From: Paragonimus westermani
Taxonomy: Eukaryota; Platyhelminthes; Trematoda; Plagiorchiida; Troglotrematidae
Direction of reading: 5' to 3'
Assembly (NCBI GenBank): GCA_008508345.1
Contig: QNGE01000148.1
Coordinates: 153,369 to 217,368, forward strand
Length of the DNA: 64,000 nucleotides
Made by a program: the position numbers and the translations under genes. The notes under the pieces were generated by a model that saw nothing but the letters and a program-made list of their open reading frames with translations, ran no database searches and was not told the origin of the DNA. Positions 35,547-50,213 of the stretch are shown one piece after another. Every line of letters begins with the position of its first letter. Positions within the stretch are counted from its first letter, which is position 1.

Positions 35547-38500
35547 TAAATTCATAAATCTGCCACACTACTTATTAGAAATCATTATTGTTGTGTGACA
35601 CAAGCTCACACAGTTATCTCCCTCTTGCTGGAGATGGTTTCGTGTAAAATGGTGAAAAAGCTACCTCTGGCAGTGCATACAATCTGATTATAAAAGCGAC
35701 TTAGTTTAAAAGTCGGTGTTCACTTGGGTGCTAGCACCGCATTCATTACGTCAGATCAAATAATTGCATGCCTCCTATGGAAATGTTAGCACGCACGATT
35801 CAAGACAAATTGTGATGTGTTGGTGTATGCGACACTGCAGCCAAAGGTGAACTTATCGTTGAGACACAGCAAGTTGATGAAGTAGGAAAACTAGCTTCCA
35901 CATTAACATAGTTTGAAGTAACGAAGGTAAGTTCTACTATTACAGCTGATTGTTTTTATAAGCGGTTGAGACATGAATGAACAAGGTGGTTTGCGGTCCT
36001 CAGATTGCACTGAACAAACGCGCATTCAGAATGTGCTACCTTTGTACACACTTGCTGTAGGTTTGGATGTGCAAACTGGAATGGTCTCTACTAAATCATA
36101 ACAAACAAGGAAATGTTATTGCCCATCAATATCATGGTCTCCTTGTGACCACCGTTTGAGTAAATGCACGTACAGACTACACGTCACTCATTCACTCACC
36201 AATCCTCGCTGGTCGAATCAGTTCGGTTCAGTTCTGTCGTGGTTGGTAGGCTGAGCGACAAAGAACAACAGTTGAATAATCGATTAAAATGTGGACTGCG
36301 GATTGCCAAACAATAGTATTTATACAAAAGTTTGGGCGGGAAAGATAGTCTGTAGTGACAAACGTTTCAATATTGCATGACGTTTCTGATTCAGTGCATG
36401 AATGGACTGCCGCTAAGTGAACTGAAAGGAATGAACTTATCTTGATTGGTCATAGTGTAAGTGGTTAGGACTGTTCGGACCCACTGTATAAACCTTTGCA
36501 CACAGTATTTTCCAGCTAAAGTGATCAGGGACTTCAAGTTGCGACTGCCCAAACTTGCTGTTCTACACATAACTGGAATGTCAAATCGTCTGAACATACT
36601 GGCACTCTGAATCAGCCCGCCGAATTACCCACTTTTAAACCTTCTGTGCACTTGATCAAATAGGTCTCCAAACTACATAACTGCGGATATTTTCTAGTTT
36701 GTTAGGGTGACCTTTGAAAGAACCATAGCAGGCTGGGCAAAACAAGTCACGGAATTCAGCAACAACCTGCAGAAATGTTTCGCACATCACTGTTCATCAC
36801 GGTTGAACCAGCTTGGTACTAGGATGAGAACAACGTTGTTATTCTCACTGACTGCGTCGGTTCCTTCTATAAGATCTTCAGAGTGTGCTGCCTGCTCAGG
36901 TGAAGACAATAGAAACAGGTAGACTAGTCTGTTTAGCAGATGTGTTTTAAGACGTCTGTAACGGGGATCGACCAACCATTCTCTTTTACAGTGAGTTCGG
37001 CGCTGGCTACTGGGTGCTAATTGCTGCAACCATTTTGGTCTGTAATATTTGTGATATTTGTCCCATATTGACGGAAAGTTAAAAACCATCCTGTATGCTT
37101 CATACAACTCAGTTTACAAAACACAGTCACTGCGTACATTATCGCCAGTGACTTTGACAACAAACTGATAAAACCTGAGTGTTGCTGACCAGACGATGTG
37201 GAATATTTTCAAGACGATCGGGACTGGATTCAGTAGGGCTGTGCCAGAAAATGAATGTGACCAGATATTAGCGAATAATCGCACACAGTGCGTTAATAGA
37301 ATAAAATAACGTAGTACCATTTTCCTCACCCGTAGTCATGGATTAGACTGATTTTGTAGATTACTTAATTGACTCGCAATGCATTTGACGACTGTGATGC
37401 TCCATTGATGACCAAACTTCTGGGGGCGCCTGTCAGGAACATTGATTATCCTATATGCTTTGACTCGGTGGCTGTTGCTAGTGAAATAAACCATGACTGT
37501 GCTGACAGTTAGTTTTGTTGCAACTAGATCGATTCGACCTGGAGAGTGCTTTGTGGGAAAGTTCCCCAGTTGTAATTCGGCACAGTTCTAATCATTTTCA
37601 GAATATCCACCAGAGGTTCAAATGTGGGAAGTATTTGATTTTGCAACATAACCCTCCGCAACTGGAGAGACAAAAAATCGCTCAATTTTATCGACTTGCT
37701 ATAACTTCCAATGCGCAGTAAGCCAATGAATAGACAGAAACCGTACACTTCATCGCATCCTGTGAAAATGTCAAGTTACACTGAATCTTGAAGAAGGTCT
37801 GTTGTCAATGATCTGGCAGAAAAAGCGATTCGGGCAACTGAGTGTAGGTAGTTCCGTAGGTTAGTGGCTGGAAGCAAATCGGGAAAATGCTGTACATTTA
37901 TTATACCATATCAACATGTTGTCGCAGGCAATGCGAGGTATTTCACTACTTTTTCTTGTAAAAAGGGTTTGAAATGTCTGTTTTGCATCATCAATTTAAT
38001 GGTTGTGTACTAAACAGATAGTATATTACACGACTGAATTACATAAATCGTGAAATTTTGAACACAGCTAATCAGCTAGGTTACTCACAGGATCCGTGTG
38101 CTGCGCGTTATGCAGTGATACACTCGCTCACCTTGTGGGTGAGGTTACCAACGTCTTGAACAAAGCAATCAATCTACCCAATGAGTAACCGTTATCCCTA
38201 AACGTGGTTAATTTTCTAAGTTCACCCCTGCATACATTAAGTACTCAGGGCGAGTCCAGGAGTTATTTCAGTAAGAATGCACTAAACTGCTCACAGCGTC
38301 GATGAACAGTATATCGTCTAGATGTTTATATTGAAGACAGCCTGCCTGCTTCTCAAGAGACAGACAAAATGCTCACTCTACTACATACAAAAAACCCCGG
38401 CCAGACGCACGAACTTGGAACATTAGTCGATTGGATGATGACCATGAATGTGGGTACACAAAACTGAGCGTTTTAATCTCTAGTGTGGCATCTGTGTACA

Positions 38501-41500
38501 GTAACTTCAGTTTTCCTAGTACACTATTCGTCCGCGTCAGCTACTTTTCGGACACAACACAGTGAGTGGCTCAATTTAATGAAATGGGGGTAGCCTGGTT
38601 ATGACCCTTCAAGGCTGAAGGTATGCAGATCCTCCTGATGCATTTCGATGAGGTCACGTTTGTGGCCAGCATCCAGACCTTTGTCGAAAAGTTAAATTTT
38701 CTGCAGACAGTCTTATAGGATCAGTGAAGTCAGTGCTGAACACCGTAAAAAGAGTCTTTCAAATTGAGAGAAACCAGCTGTGAAAAATTCGTTAATATTT
38801 AGGTTCGACAGTTCTGCTTGGAATAGGAACAGACATGTTGGCGTTCGATGTTATTCAACCAGGCTCGCTGGATGGCGTACTTTAAAGACTAAAGAAAACA
38901 TGGAACGATAAGTTATTTCAGAAATCTGTTAGTGGGCAGTCAACCTCACAGGGCACGGGTGATTTACCGGATGGATGCGGTCAAACTGATATATTTCATA
39001 TAGAAGTGAGTGGTGTGAACAGTAGTTGTGACAATCCATAGGAGCTACCTCATAATACGCAACCGAGGGAACTCCGTGTCAACACACTTACATCGGATGC
39101 TGTAGGACTGAAAAAAACAAAACAAAACTAGAGTAAACCGATGGAGATGCTTTATTTGTGGAAGGGATCACATAATTTTTAGCCTCGACGAGTCACCGGC
39201 TAGTTCTTAATGTGTACATTTACTTTGTGAGGAATAACCCCATAAACAGGTACATATCACTCAACTGTTGACATACAACGCTTAAGCAACCACGTCCACG
39301 CTGTTGTAGTGCATCGCCGAAAACTGAGTCACCTCTATTTAACCCACAGTTCGACAGTTCGGTGTGGAAGTAAAATAACTGTCCTCCACCTACGATACAC
39401 TTGGTACTTCGTGTAGCGTACACTATTATATGTGGTGGTTGGTTTTAAGTCACTTTTTGTTAGTCAGACTTAACTGGAAACCATACTAACAGACAAAATA
39501 TTTTAGACAGATAACCAGGACGTCTGAGTTTATGTGTTTCTAGAATTTCGTGCTGCTGACGGGATTGTCGAACATCAAAACCCCTCGACAGTGGAGCAGA
39601 TAATAAATTATCGCCGACATTTAACGCGATTAATTGTAGCGAACTTGATTATAGCGATCTCCAGTATGGATAAAGTCTGTGCCTTCCTAGGAATGGTTTG
39701 AACCGGTACTTCGTTTAATCCTGAAGAGTGAACAGGCTACGGGTGATCACGTTGGGATGTCCGGTGCGAATGACAGAAACTTCTGCTGTCATAGTGATGT
39801 GGGGTTTAACCTCTTCAATGGTGTACTCAGTTGGTCTTGAACGACTAGCCTGTGTTTTTGTACTATGCAGTGACTCCAGAAAATGGTGAACTGATTGGCT
39901 GACTTCGACAAAGACCTAAGGTAACGTTAAATCTATTCGTGTATGGAATGCAATTCGGCTTCATGGAGGGAGAGAGAGACGTTGACCAACTTCTGACATT
40001 TATTGAATGAAAGTCTGCAGCGCACTTTCAAACAGATTTCCTAACAACAGCATTTTCAGCTTTTAACGATATCCGTGAGTATTATAAATCTGGCTGCTGC
40101 TGTTCTTGAACACTGTCCACGAAATACCATAGTAGTGAGTAAATGGGAAAAAATGTGCAGAAAAGAGGAGACAAGAGAAAACGATAGGAAATACAAAATA
40201 ATAGAGCCTTACAGAGTAGCAGGGTCAACGCCCTTGACGGTGAAGGCGGGTATTTCGCTGCGATATAGTGCCCTATCAAAAGCCGTTTCGATGAACCCGA
40301 ACTCCCTAATCAATTGGACGGCACCTACCAGTCTTGCTTGGATTGGTAATTAAAACTTTCATAGTCAGCGACTAGGTCATCACTCGCCGCCTTTCGGTTT
40401 TTAACCACTAACAGAGATACTGAGAAACACACAGTGCGGCAGACGCTTCCTGAGCGAACAGAATAAATAACAAATCCAGATTAGACAGAATTGTATTTTC
40501 TTCGGTAAATAGTAGTAAATTTGCGTATTTTAAACACATTGTTTGCATTTTCTGGAAGAACATGATGATTGGATTCAGCTAAAAGATTGTGCAGCAAAAT
40601 ATTCGGTCTGGAGCGTAACGGATATTTTGAAATTAAATGAGATACATATACTACTTCAACTTGGCCGAAAGTATCAGCAGAATGCTTTACACTGCGAATA
40701 TCTGCCCAGTGATTAACGGAACAATACGCCTCGACCGCTAGTGTCAAGGTCAATGTGGAATGAAATATTAGGTTACTGACTTCCCCAGTAAATTCAATGC
40801 ACACAGTTTCAGAGTCGGGAATAGAAGAGGAAAGCTTGCTCAAAATTTGTTTGTTGACGTCCAAATAACAAATGCAGCTGTTATACAACGTGTAGTTTCA
40901 TCTGTGAGTAGTATAGTGCGTACGTCCGTGGACTAAAGAACAAGTTTCAACGACAGAGAGACGATGGACCATTAGCGACTCTATAAATAGTGTGTACGCA
41001 ATATGGGGGGGCGCACTACAGAGGTGAATGACAACGTACTGTTACACAGTATGTGTGAATACATGTCAGGCGTGTGAATGAGTGTACGTGCCGTAGGTCG
41101 TATGCTTTAACATAACCCTTACGAGATTTCATGTAGTAAACGACGTCGCGGGCCTAACGTTTTTCAGTCACAACGACGGGTGCTGTGATCAGGATAAGAA
41201 CCTGGGTTCTTATGCTTCCATTCATGAACGAGGTTGCTTGTTATGCAACAACAACGACCAATTGATAAGTTCATTCGCGAAGGGTGTTCTTTCCAACAGT
41301 CTTAGTAAGGAAATTTTTCCCATCTCTTCCGAGGATCTCCAAAATGATTGAAGAGGATTGTTTGAATTAAACTGGACTGTGATGGTCATCGGATGACCTT
41401 CAGCCTCACAATAGAGCCGTTTAGTTTTGAACCTTTTACAAGATGTCAGGCGAGATCGCCCCTGGTTACAGTCTAGCCAGTCTAACAGACTTATTTTGCG

Positions 41501-44500
41501 ACGTAGAAAAGAGTAAGTTTTCTGGTTGGACATATTCAAGTGATCGGGTGTCATATTGTCGGAGGGTTCTAACGGGCACATGCCGTGCAGTGAATGACAA
41601 CAGTGGAGGAGTTTCCGTGTCTCAGCAGAAAAGAGGGCGGTTCAGCCACTTGTTTTAATAGAGCTGCCGAATTTTGGCAGTCCCTGAGATCATGTTGCAT
41701 ACTGAACACAGAACCACAAATTGGAATGTTCACTATTGCATCAGTAAACTTTGAGGAAACGCAAAAAATGGGTGTGAAGATTAAAAGAGCTCTTTGTTCA
41801 TTGTACTTGGGAAACCACGTAATGTTCATGTCGCCGCCCGGTCTACTTGACGATCGATGATGAGTTGATTTTTTTTCTCACAAGTTGCATTATGAAAACT
41901 GACTGAGGACTTTTCAACGTCGCAGACTAAAATTTCATTTCTATATCGTCTTAACAATATCACCCATGATATGACTGCCACAGTAGCAGAGTTGGCCGAC
42001 ATAAAAATGTGAAAATCAGTAGAAGAACGATCATCAGGCAACAGAACTGGTTGGGAGAGGCTGCCAATGAATGCTGAATACCTAATCGTGACTGAAAGAA
42101 CAAAACCTGCTTCATCTGAAACAATTACAACGAAAGGTGCCACCCAAATGAAAATGATAACAAATATCTTCAGAAATTGGGTCAAGTCAAATGATTGTCT
42201 CATTTGCTTAGAAGATGAAAATTTGATGGTATACTGTGAACGACGTTAACGGAACAAATAATGTTTGTTAAAATAAATTTTCTCACTTTAGTTGTGAACG
42301 TTCGAAGACAAGAATTGGTTAACTATTGTGATGTGAACACGCTTCATAATATATTACAAGTTTGTCGTACAGTGAATAGAGAAAGCAATGAGGTAAATGA
42401 GCCTATGTATTTTGGTTTGCCCACAATGAAACAAATCATACGAATATATACTAAATGAGTTGATGTTAAGCAAGATAAATCACGATGTACGGTGTAAGCA
42501 GCGTTTAAAAGCACCGTGCTTTCTCATCGCCAAAGACATCCAGATGTTTCCTAACATTCGGTAGCAGAACGATGGGCGCTGAAAACCTCGAACTTTGGGT
42601 GAAGAAAGCCACAGATTGTGCTAGCAAACTTCAACAAAATACAGCAACACGAACAATACAAGTTTGCAGAGGTCTCAACAACCTACATGTCAGAGGTTCA
42701 CAGATGCCTCAAATAAGCGTTTACGTAGGACATTTGCCTATGTTTAAAGTGGAATACACATCATTAGGTCACTTCAAACAAAAAGAAAGATAGAGACCTG
42801 TGTGGTTTTCAATCACAGTGAAGCGACTAGATTTCACTAGGATGAACAACTGGCGGAATAGTTGCACTCTGAGTTAGTTAACAGCCGTCATACAATGGAA
42901 GTGATACATGTTGATATCTATCAGGACTAAAGGCTTAGTATGAAAATAAAGACTAGTGAAGAATGTCACGTAGGCCGATTTGTAAAATGGAAACCGATTG
43001 CACTGATCTCATATTTGATCACAAGATTTTCCTGAGGAGAACTCAAAAGGTGGAAAGGACTATCAGCCGGCAAAACATTAGTGTCAGCTGATGCTCGTTG
43101 TGGAACAAGGAGTAATTCAAGTGCCAGATGAGAGAAGTAAGTCTGCATTACACAGTTCTATAAAGAACACCAAACAATTCCTACTTAGCATTGTGGACGA
43201 GTTACTGTAGTCCAACAAGAACATGTTAACACGCTTCCTAGAGAGGAGCAAAATAGAATGCTCCGACTTAGAAAAACGTCAGGTTTGGTAACCACGTTAC
43301 AAGCAAAATCTACTGAAATATTTTTCTTAAGATAACGTAAGAACGGTAAATGAGGCTATTTTGCAACCTGCAACTGTCGTGTACGTAAATCATGGAAATT
43401 TTCATGTTCATCGATAATCTGCTTGTTAAAAGCCGGCGCAAAGAAATTGAGGTAAGTGGTGCCAATCAAAAGTAGTACGGTTCGTCGAGAACAGAAGCGG
43501 AACCTCATCCTATTCAACTGTGCCAGGTAGTTGCTGCTTCAGTATGCGAGTACAAATACCAACAGAATTAGGGTATTTTTATGTCTATGTTCAAACTGTG
43601 GCAAAGTTTGTGAAGTTCATCATTAACTGTTTTGGCCGATCTAGTCAATCAGGCAGTCGTTTTGATCCGTTTCAAGCAAAAAGCATTCCACAGGAAACAG
43701 TTGTGAACTTAAATTTACAGCACTCCTCAGAAAACGAGTTCAAGGTTCAAGGAGGCCTGTCCAACTTGTAATGGCGAATTGCACGTATGAACACTGGTGA
43801 AACCGATCATACGCACGAGGTTCAATAAGCTTTGTGGTAACAGCGACAGCGATAGAGTTTCTCAATAAAGTGCCGATACATGATACAGTAATGGGTTCTG
43901 CCACACTCTAAAAGTGTGCAATGATGCATTGATCGGGTCTATCTAATTGTACACTTCTAGCATTGCTAACAATCACCTTACGAAGTGGTACAATTGTCTG
44001 GGTTGATAACCGAAAAAGCCCGCATTTTGGCAGAAAAAATCGCTCCAAACTGACTGAAATCAAAGGCGATGGCAAATATCGACAAATCTGTAATGTACAG
44101 TCTCTTTCACTCATACTTCAGATCTCGAATTCTACCATATACCAAGATCGATACTGGTAACAGTGTCGTGTTCAGTCGTGAAAACGCCTATACAGTTCGG
44201 AAATACATCAAGCAGGTTGCACGACACATACTCAGAGTGAATGCTTTCTGTTAGTATCTAATGCTTTTCCCCCTAATGAAACGAATGCACTTGCAATACT
44301 GAAACAAACCAGACGCACACGTCTGGTTGAACACACTGGCTGCCACTTGTTGCTCTTTTAACATAGTAGAACAGTGAACTCTCAACTAGTTAATACATCA
44401 AATCTTAAGCATATTTCCCTGAAAATCTTAGAGTTTGTACAACATTAAATAACGTTTACACTGAAACGATCTGAGTCCATCGAACAATCTTTGATACATA

Positions 44501-46338
44501 ACCACAGGGAGATAACTTGACGTTTCAAAATATGAATAACCTCATGATAACAGGCTTTCTAAAATAACTGATATGAATCCAAAATCTCCGACGTGTGACA
44601 TGCAAGAAAGAATCGACTCAATACTAAGAGCAAATAACTCATATTGATTTCGTTTAAAATGGTACTATCACTTTTTATGTTCTCTGTTTTTGCTCGGCAA
44701 TGCTTCATTACTTAGAGCATACATATTAAACATCCAATTTTCGGCTTGTTTTTATTGTGGTGTATTGTCACGTCATAACTTCCAAGAAAATCAGAATACT
44801 GAAATATATTTGATGACCATATAAGTGTTTTGATATACTTGCTTGTGAATTTATATTTGGATGAGCAGTGTTGAGGTAATGACATCTGGCCTGACTGGAA
44901 AGCATAAGTGAGGGTTTTCTACTGGCTTTTCGGACGAAAGTTTTCTTATGTTGTATACCACTGCTCTCTGTTAGTTGCCTCTGAATGGCAACCCTATATA
45001 AACGGTCAAGTTATATACTCTGTATAAAAGTACTGTGTCTAACCTTTGTCTGTGACACATAATAAAACCCCACTATTTGGTACAAATTTACAAAACCTGG
45101 CTGTAATTAATTTATTGATTATTGCTGCCCACCCCATTGTGTAAAGACCATGCATCAATTACGTCCAGCCTACTGTGATTAAGCTGACGTGAACACATGA
45201 CTTTTAACACTGTGATGAAACTTGATTTAATCTTACTTTAAGTGACTCCAAACCCTGTTTGGTTGCATGTTTTGCGCACTCAATGCGGACACATAAAACG
45301 AATGTGTGATCTTATGGCATACTCCATCGGATTTCTCCAGTGGTACCGAATAATGAACTACAACCTTTCAAAAATCATTATGCTTAAAACTAGTAAAACT
45401 TCCATGCATGAGAATCAAGAATGCGGTATGCGAAAAATAGGGACAGGAAAGATTAGTTAATTCACCATGCTGAATGAATAGGTTATCGGGAAAAATCTGC
45501 TAACCTGTTAATCATTTTGCAGATGTTGATGAACTCTCAGACATGCTCCTCAGTGGACTCGGTTTTGGAAACAGTAGCATCCGGACTGACATTTATTTGA
45601 CGTACATTGATGCTCACAACATAATCAACTACAACGGCAGCAGCAACAATAACAACTGTGTTGCCATTCGCGTATGAAAAAAGGATGACCGATTGGAGTG
45701 AAAAGCGCAGCACACTGTTCGGAAACATTTCATTCACTAGATGAGTGAACAAACACACACGCTTCCTTCCAAACTGTGTGCATGCATAACATGTCAGCGG
45801 CGTTTTGAAATGATGGCCGTTTCATCTAGTTTGGTGTCATCCGCAAATTACTCTGTGATACCTGTATGCTTCTGGATACTGTGAAAGTAGTTAGAACGAA
45901 CCGTCGAAGCAAAAATACCATTTCCGTTATTAAGTAGTTCAATGTTTGTGATGGTCAGCAAATGCTCGAGAGTTACACACAGCGAAGTGCTCATGGAGCA
46001 GAGCAGGTTACAAATATAATTTCTTGTAAATATCTTATCCAACTGTATCGTCAGTCATTTTTAAAAGTCTAGCGAATTAGGGTGAACCAGTTCAAATTTT
46101 TTCTTGTTGACTCTCTTGCGATTATAATAACTGTACGGAAAATATGATAACCGGCAACTACTCCAGACTTATTTGCTGGTTAGGTTGTAACTGTATGCTG
46201 TATGATTGGCCACTTGACTATGCGAAGCAGAGAGTAACATTCAGCTCCGACTGAGAATCGGTTTTCAGCTTATTTGTGGCTGATTATGCAGCCAGAATCC
46301 AAAAGACAGAATGCAGATAAAAGACATGTTGTGTAATC
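35547..46338. other. Stretch with no supportable gene; some long minus frames
   Basis: Minus-strand frames of 135 (40481-40888), 119 (41222-41581) and 125 codons (41826-42203) lie close together. The last has a hydrophobic segment FLKIFVIIFIWVAPFVVIV near its start and another near VAVISWVILL, so it would be membrane-spanning if real. The 135-codon frame starts at TTG, not ATG. None resembles a known family, each is near the chance maximum for this window, and no convincing splice pattern links them. A perfect 9-bp hairpin lies at 44307-44328. Nothing else is supportable. Confidence 0.35.
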
Positions 46339-46601
46339 ATGCCTAAATCGGTGAAAATGTTTCAACTTACCGAAGATGAACTATGACGGGATCACTGGCA
46401 TTCGATTACATAAAGCAACATTGTACAGATTTATTCAGACAAGCTATTATGGCCATAGATGAATTCGCTCAACCAGATATAACTTCACTGCCTGAAAATA
46501 TTGAAGAGAGGCAGATTGTTGAATTGAAATTTGGCCAAGGCCAAATAAAATTCATGTGCGTCAACTTCCATTGGAACTAAAAAATTTGGGAATCTGTAAG
46601 T
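46339..46601 (+). other. Possible decayed coding exon with splice donor
   Basis: An ATG at 46339 opens a 15-codon frame (MPKSVKMFQLTEDEL). This is followed in another frame by 46383-46580, reading AIMAIDEFAQPDITSLPENI and ELKFGQGQIKF. A third frame at the end then reads RQLPLELKNLGI and runs into CT|GTAAGT, a consensus splice donor with G at 46596. All three pieces look protein-like and read as one polypeptide interrupted by two frame changes. It could be a pseudogene exon or a real exon carrying sequence errors. I do not recognise the family. Confidence 0.3.
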
Positions 46602-48536
46602 TCTCTTGTAAGATAGTAGTCAGTACTGATATAGTTGTGGCGCGCAGCCAAAGGTATCAAGACATGGGCATGGACAGTACCCTTGACCTCGTCAAATTGT
46701 CAGTACTGGCTGCTGGGTAGGTATGTTCGAAACCAATACACACACGCACGGTGTTCACGGCGTTGCAACGGGGCCCAGTTGACCTAACAGTGCACGCTGA
46801 ATAGTTCTTGTAGGATGTAGTTATGTGCCAAAACTGTAGTCCTCAATAAGCCTATTGGGCTGTGTGTAGAGATAGCAACAGTTGTACAAGACAGAATTCG
46901 AAGTGGTCTGGTCGTGCACGACGCAGTGGAGATTAGGCCTCATGTTTTACGGTGGAGTCTTCATGTGCAAAGTAGCCAATGATTTAGTGGGATTTAAACT
47001 TGATGAAGACAGCTAGCACGGACCAGATTATGAAAGAATGGTTGCCAGTGTTTGAAATTCACTCATAAGCCCATAACGAGATCGAAATCTTTCGCCTGTG
47101 GTGCTGTTTTGTGACACTGATAAATAGCCAGCCAAACAGCAACGAAGTTTTGAGACCGCCTCTTTTTGCACGGAATTTTTTGTTCCAACCGTTGTCGTGA
47201 AAATAACCAGATTCGTCGCGTATGATAACTTTAAATATTCGAAACTGGCTTATTCCTAATTAGTTATTGAAGAATGATACAAAGATTTTGACGAAAATTG
47301 CGAAGACCACACGATAGATTTGCACCAATTTCACCCTTCTAACACAAAAGCATGTGAGTGGGTCACAGACTCAGAGGTGAAGTCACCACGTCAAACGAGA
47401 AGTCATAGGAGACTGGATACCACCCTGATGGATCATCAAACGCGAGCAGTTAGTGATGGTAGACCAGCTTTAACCGAAGAAGAGTTTAGGGTTGGACCGA
47501 CAGCTTGTGACTAACGTCTCCTCGAAACTGGCGAGACCGAAATTATCCGACTGCAAGCAGCTGAGTTAACCAGTGAGTAAAGGATGCACAGTGTTTCTTA
47601 GATTTAATAACTAACGGTACCTTAGTTGTGTACAGCAACGCTTTTGTAACATTTTTCATATTGTTCAAATTCAGTACAGTGATTTTGTGATGCAATATGA
47701 CATTTGTGCACACTGGTCTGCTGTTCTTTCCGTCCACATGGTTGATCATACTTCAGCCGTCTAAGGTAACGTCACAACATCTTTACTTCTCGGACAAGAG
47801 CAACTTGGAATATTGTGGTTGTTATCCCGAGTACCTATGAACACCTTATGCGAGTCCAATTCTTAGATTATCATAGCTTGTCCAAACGTCGTAATTTTGG
47901 ATTGCACTTGTTAGTTTTGTTATCACTGATAACCTGGTGAGATAAGCCTACACTTATTTAGGCGTTTCAGTAACTTGAATCTGACCACTACAAAGGTTTC
48001 TTCTGATTTCTCATTAGCACCTTCAACTTTATATAAGGCGCAGGAAAACTCACGTCTTATGAACATCTTTACCGAGATATGTGAATTGTAGTGGCAGAGT
48101 GAAATTACTAATGTCTAACGCTGTTGCTACCGTAATCATTATAAGAATTACGTAATCATTTGCCAATATAAGGGTAAATGACTGGCACTGAAGGCCCGAG
48201 GTGTATTTCAGACTGTGGACAATTGAACTGGTTACTTTATTTGTTTACGCGATCGTATCTGTGTATTGAAATACCCACAAAACGAAGTTCTAGCATGCAG
48301 GTTCCACAAAATAGATGTGCCCTCATCCGCTTAGATTGCGCATGTCTGACTGAACAATACGTCCTCCTTATCTGAACTTTACCAATAATCACATAGATCC
48401 TAGTAATCCACGAGAGCAATGAAGTAGAGAACAAGAATTGTATTCTGCGTTTGACAACCAGGCTGATGAAAACACAATACGTATAAAAACAGTAACCAGG
48501 ATGAGTTGGGAAAAAGACGTGTTACGCAATCACTGT
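46602..48536. other. Stretch with no supportable gene
   Basis: Frames are short and unrecognised. A more GC-rich segment at about 46640-46900 has the texture of an old repeat but matches nothing else in the window. No RNA gene or mobile element was identified before the R-repeat copy beginning near 48537. Confidence 0.4.
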
Positions 48537-49073
48537 TCCATCGAATATCGTCGATTGACAATTCACCTAATCCCCATTCCAGAAACCTGGATATCTACGG
48601 TCTTCCACACACTCGGTTCTTTCACATCGTGGGCGCATTGCATGACGAATGGTTTGCCTGTTCTTTTCATAGTCCAATCTGAATTCTGCTCCCAACCATC
48701 ACCTTCTTTGGAATGCAATAACATACACCCATACACTGAAATGCTTCTTGTATTACATTCTGCACATCCTTCTTCTCAATCCTCATCCTGTCATTGCTCT
48801 CCCTCCCTCCCTTACTCTGTTCATTCTCCGACAGATAACAGTTTCCTTTTCATGCTGGCCACTCTATCAGCCAACCAGCATTGGTCGACTGGACACAAAG
48901 TCCTCAATCATACACCATTCGGTCTTACTCTTTCAGGTTTACACTGGATATGTGGTGTGTGAGTGGAACGGCGAGTGGTTCGGCGCAAGCCGGTTGCGGT
49001 GATGGTTAAGTGCGGACGTGCTTTGGTCTCGGTCACCGTAACAAGTTAAACCGTATCGACTGCCGTCAACCAA
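48537..49073 (+). repeat. R-repeat copy A (young)
   Basis: About 535 bp, nearly identical to 55322-55853 in reverse complement. It begins 'ccatcgaatatcgtcg' and ends near 'gaccgccgtcaacca'-like sequence at about 49073. I noticed only a handful of differences, clustered at the two ends. The translated overlap (146 codons of an apparent frame at 48438-48962) is identical in both copies, but this reflects recency, not selection: the frame is Ser/His/Pro-rich and opens in unique flanking sequence. The repeat has no recognisable coding domain, A or B box, or clear terminal inverted repeats. Its class is unknown. Confidence 0.92.
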
Positions 49074-50178
49074 CTTTTGGAACCGTTGGACCACTGTAGC
49101 AGTAGCCAACAAGAACTGGCAACCTGAGGTTAAATGTATCCATCCGAGTTAACAGGGTGCTTAGATATTACAATAATATACGCTTTTTACAAATATACGG
49201 TTGCTTGATGACATGTTGAAGTAGCAGTAAACGCACCGCTGTGACTTCTGATGGCTGGCAATTTTGAGGATTATAATGGGATAAAAATGATCGTGACTAT
49301 CAAACCTGCCGCTCTGTTTAGTTTAGGAAATACCCGCTACTCTGTGCTCACAACTTTTATGTTGGTTCGGCATTTTGAATCAATTAACCAAGCAGAAAAA
49401 AACCTGGTAGTGAATTTACTAGCTGGATCCGCGCTGTTGGGTAATTTCTCCTGAACTGCTATTGATAAATGGCGCGATTGGTTCGACCACGCGCTGTCTA
49501 CGCCAATCGTATTCGAGAAGGATGGCACTTATAGACCTCAATACGCGGTTGACACGATCAGGTGCATCTGGACTGCACTTTTTCGGACTAGGCACATGTT
49601 TTCGTCTGGAACACAACATGTTTATGAATCTATCTGAAAAGATAGACTGTTATCGTGAATTCACCAAGCTTAGGTCATTTCCTTGTCAGTACGTAGGTTA
49701 AAATCTTTTTTATCAGATGCGACAATATTTCAACGTTTATTATTCCAAACTCTGAAACACCTGTCGTGTTTACCAACTAATGTATAGTTGATCGTCGCAC
49801 AAGGTTTCTGCGACTAACAGGCCGACGTCTAGCTGTATAAGCAAACAGATATTCTCACCTATCCTTAAAGAGAAATTTTGTGAAAACGAACATTTCTTTT
49901 GACTTTCTCAGTTTACTAGCTTAAATTATTAACCGTTTTCCCCACTTGCCATGACTTCAGGTTACGTCGAAGCTGCAATTTTCTCCTCAGATTTTGGTTC
50001 TTGTGCATTCTACTCGTTTCCAAACGGTTGTATTTGTCAATGTATGCAGATTTTACTATATTCATGGTTCGCCATTCAGAGATATTTTTATTCGAAGCTT
50101 GACATCCTTGTCGGCCACTCAATCGATCAGTGTGCCAATCATATCGGAACGCTAGACCACCTGTGAAAAAACTACATT
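49074..50178. other. Stretch with no supportable gene
   Basis: Overlapping short frames on both strands (up to 79 codons, plus one of 114 codons that overlaps the SINE-like copy) without family resemblance. Nothing else was seen. Confidence 0.4.
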
Positions 50179-50213
50179 CCCGACTACTCATCAGTAATCT
50201 AACATACCGTCTA

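Noticed and set aside
46640..46900. Another copy of a dispersed repeat
   Set aside because: It has repeat-like texture and higher GC, but no second copy was found in the window to support it.
48438..48962. 174-codon open frame as a gene
   Set aside because: Most of it lies inside the R-repeat and is repeated at 55428-55868; it has low-complexity composition and a start in unrelated flanking sequence, so it is a by-product of a recent non-coding repeat.
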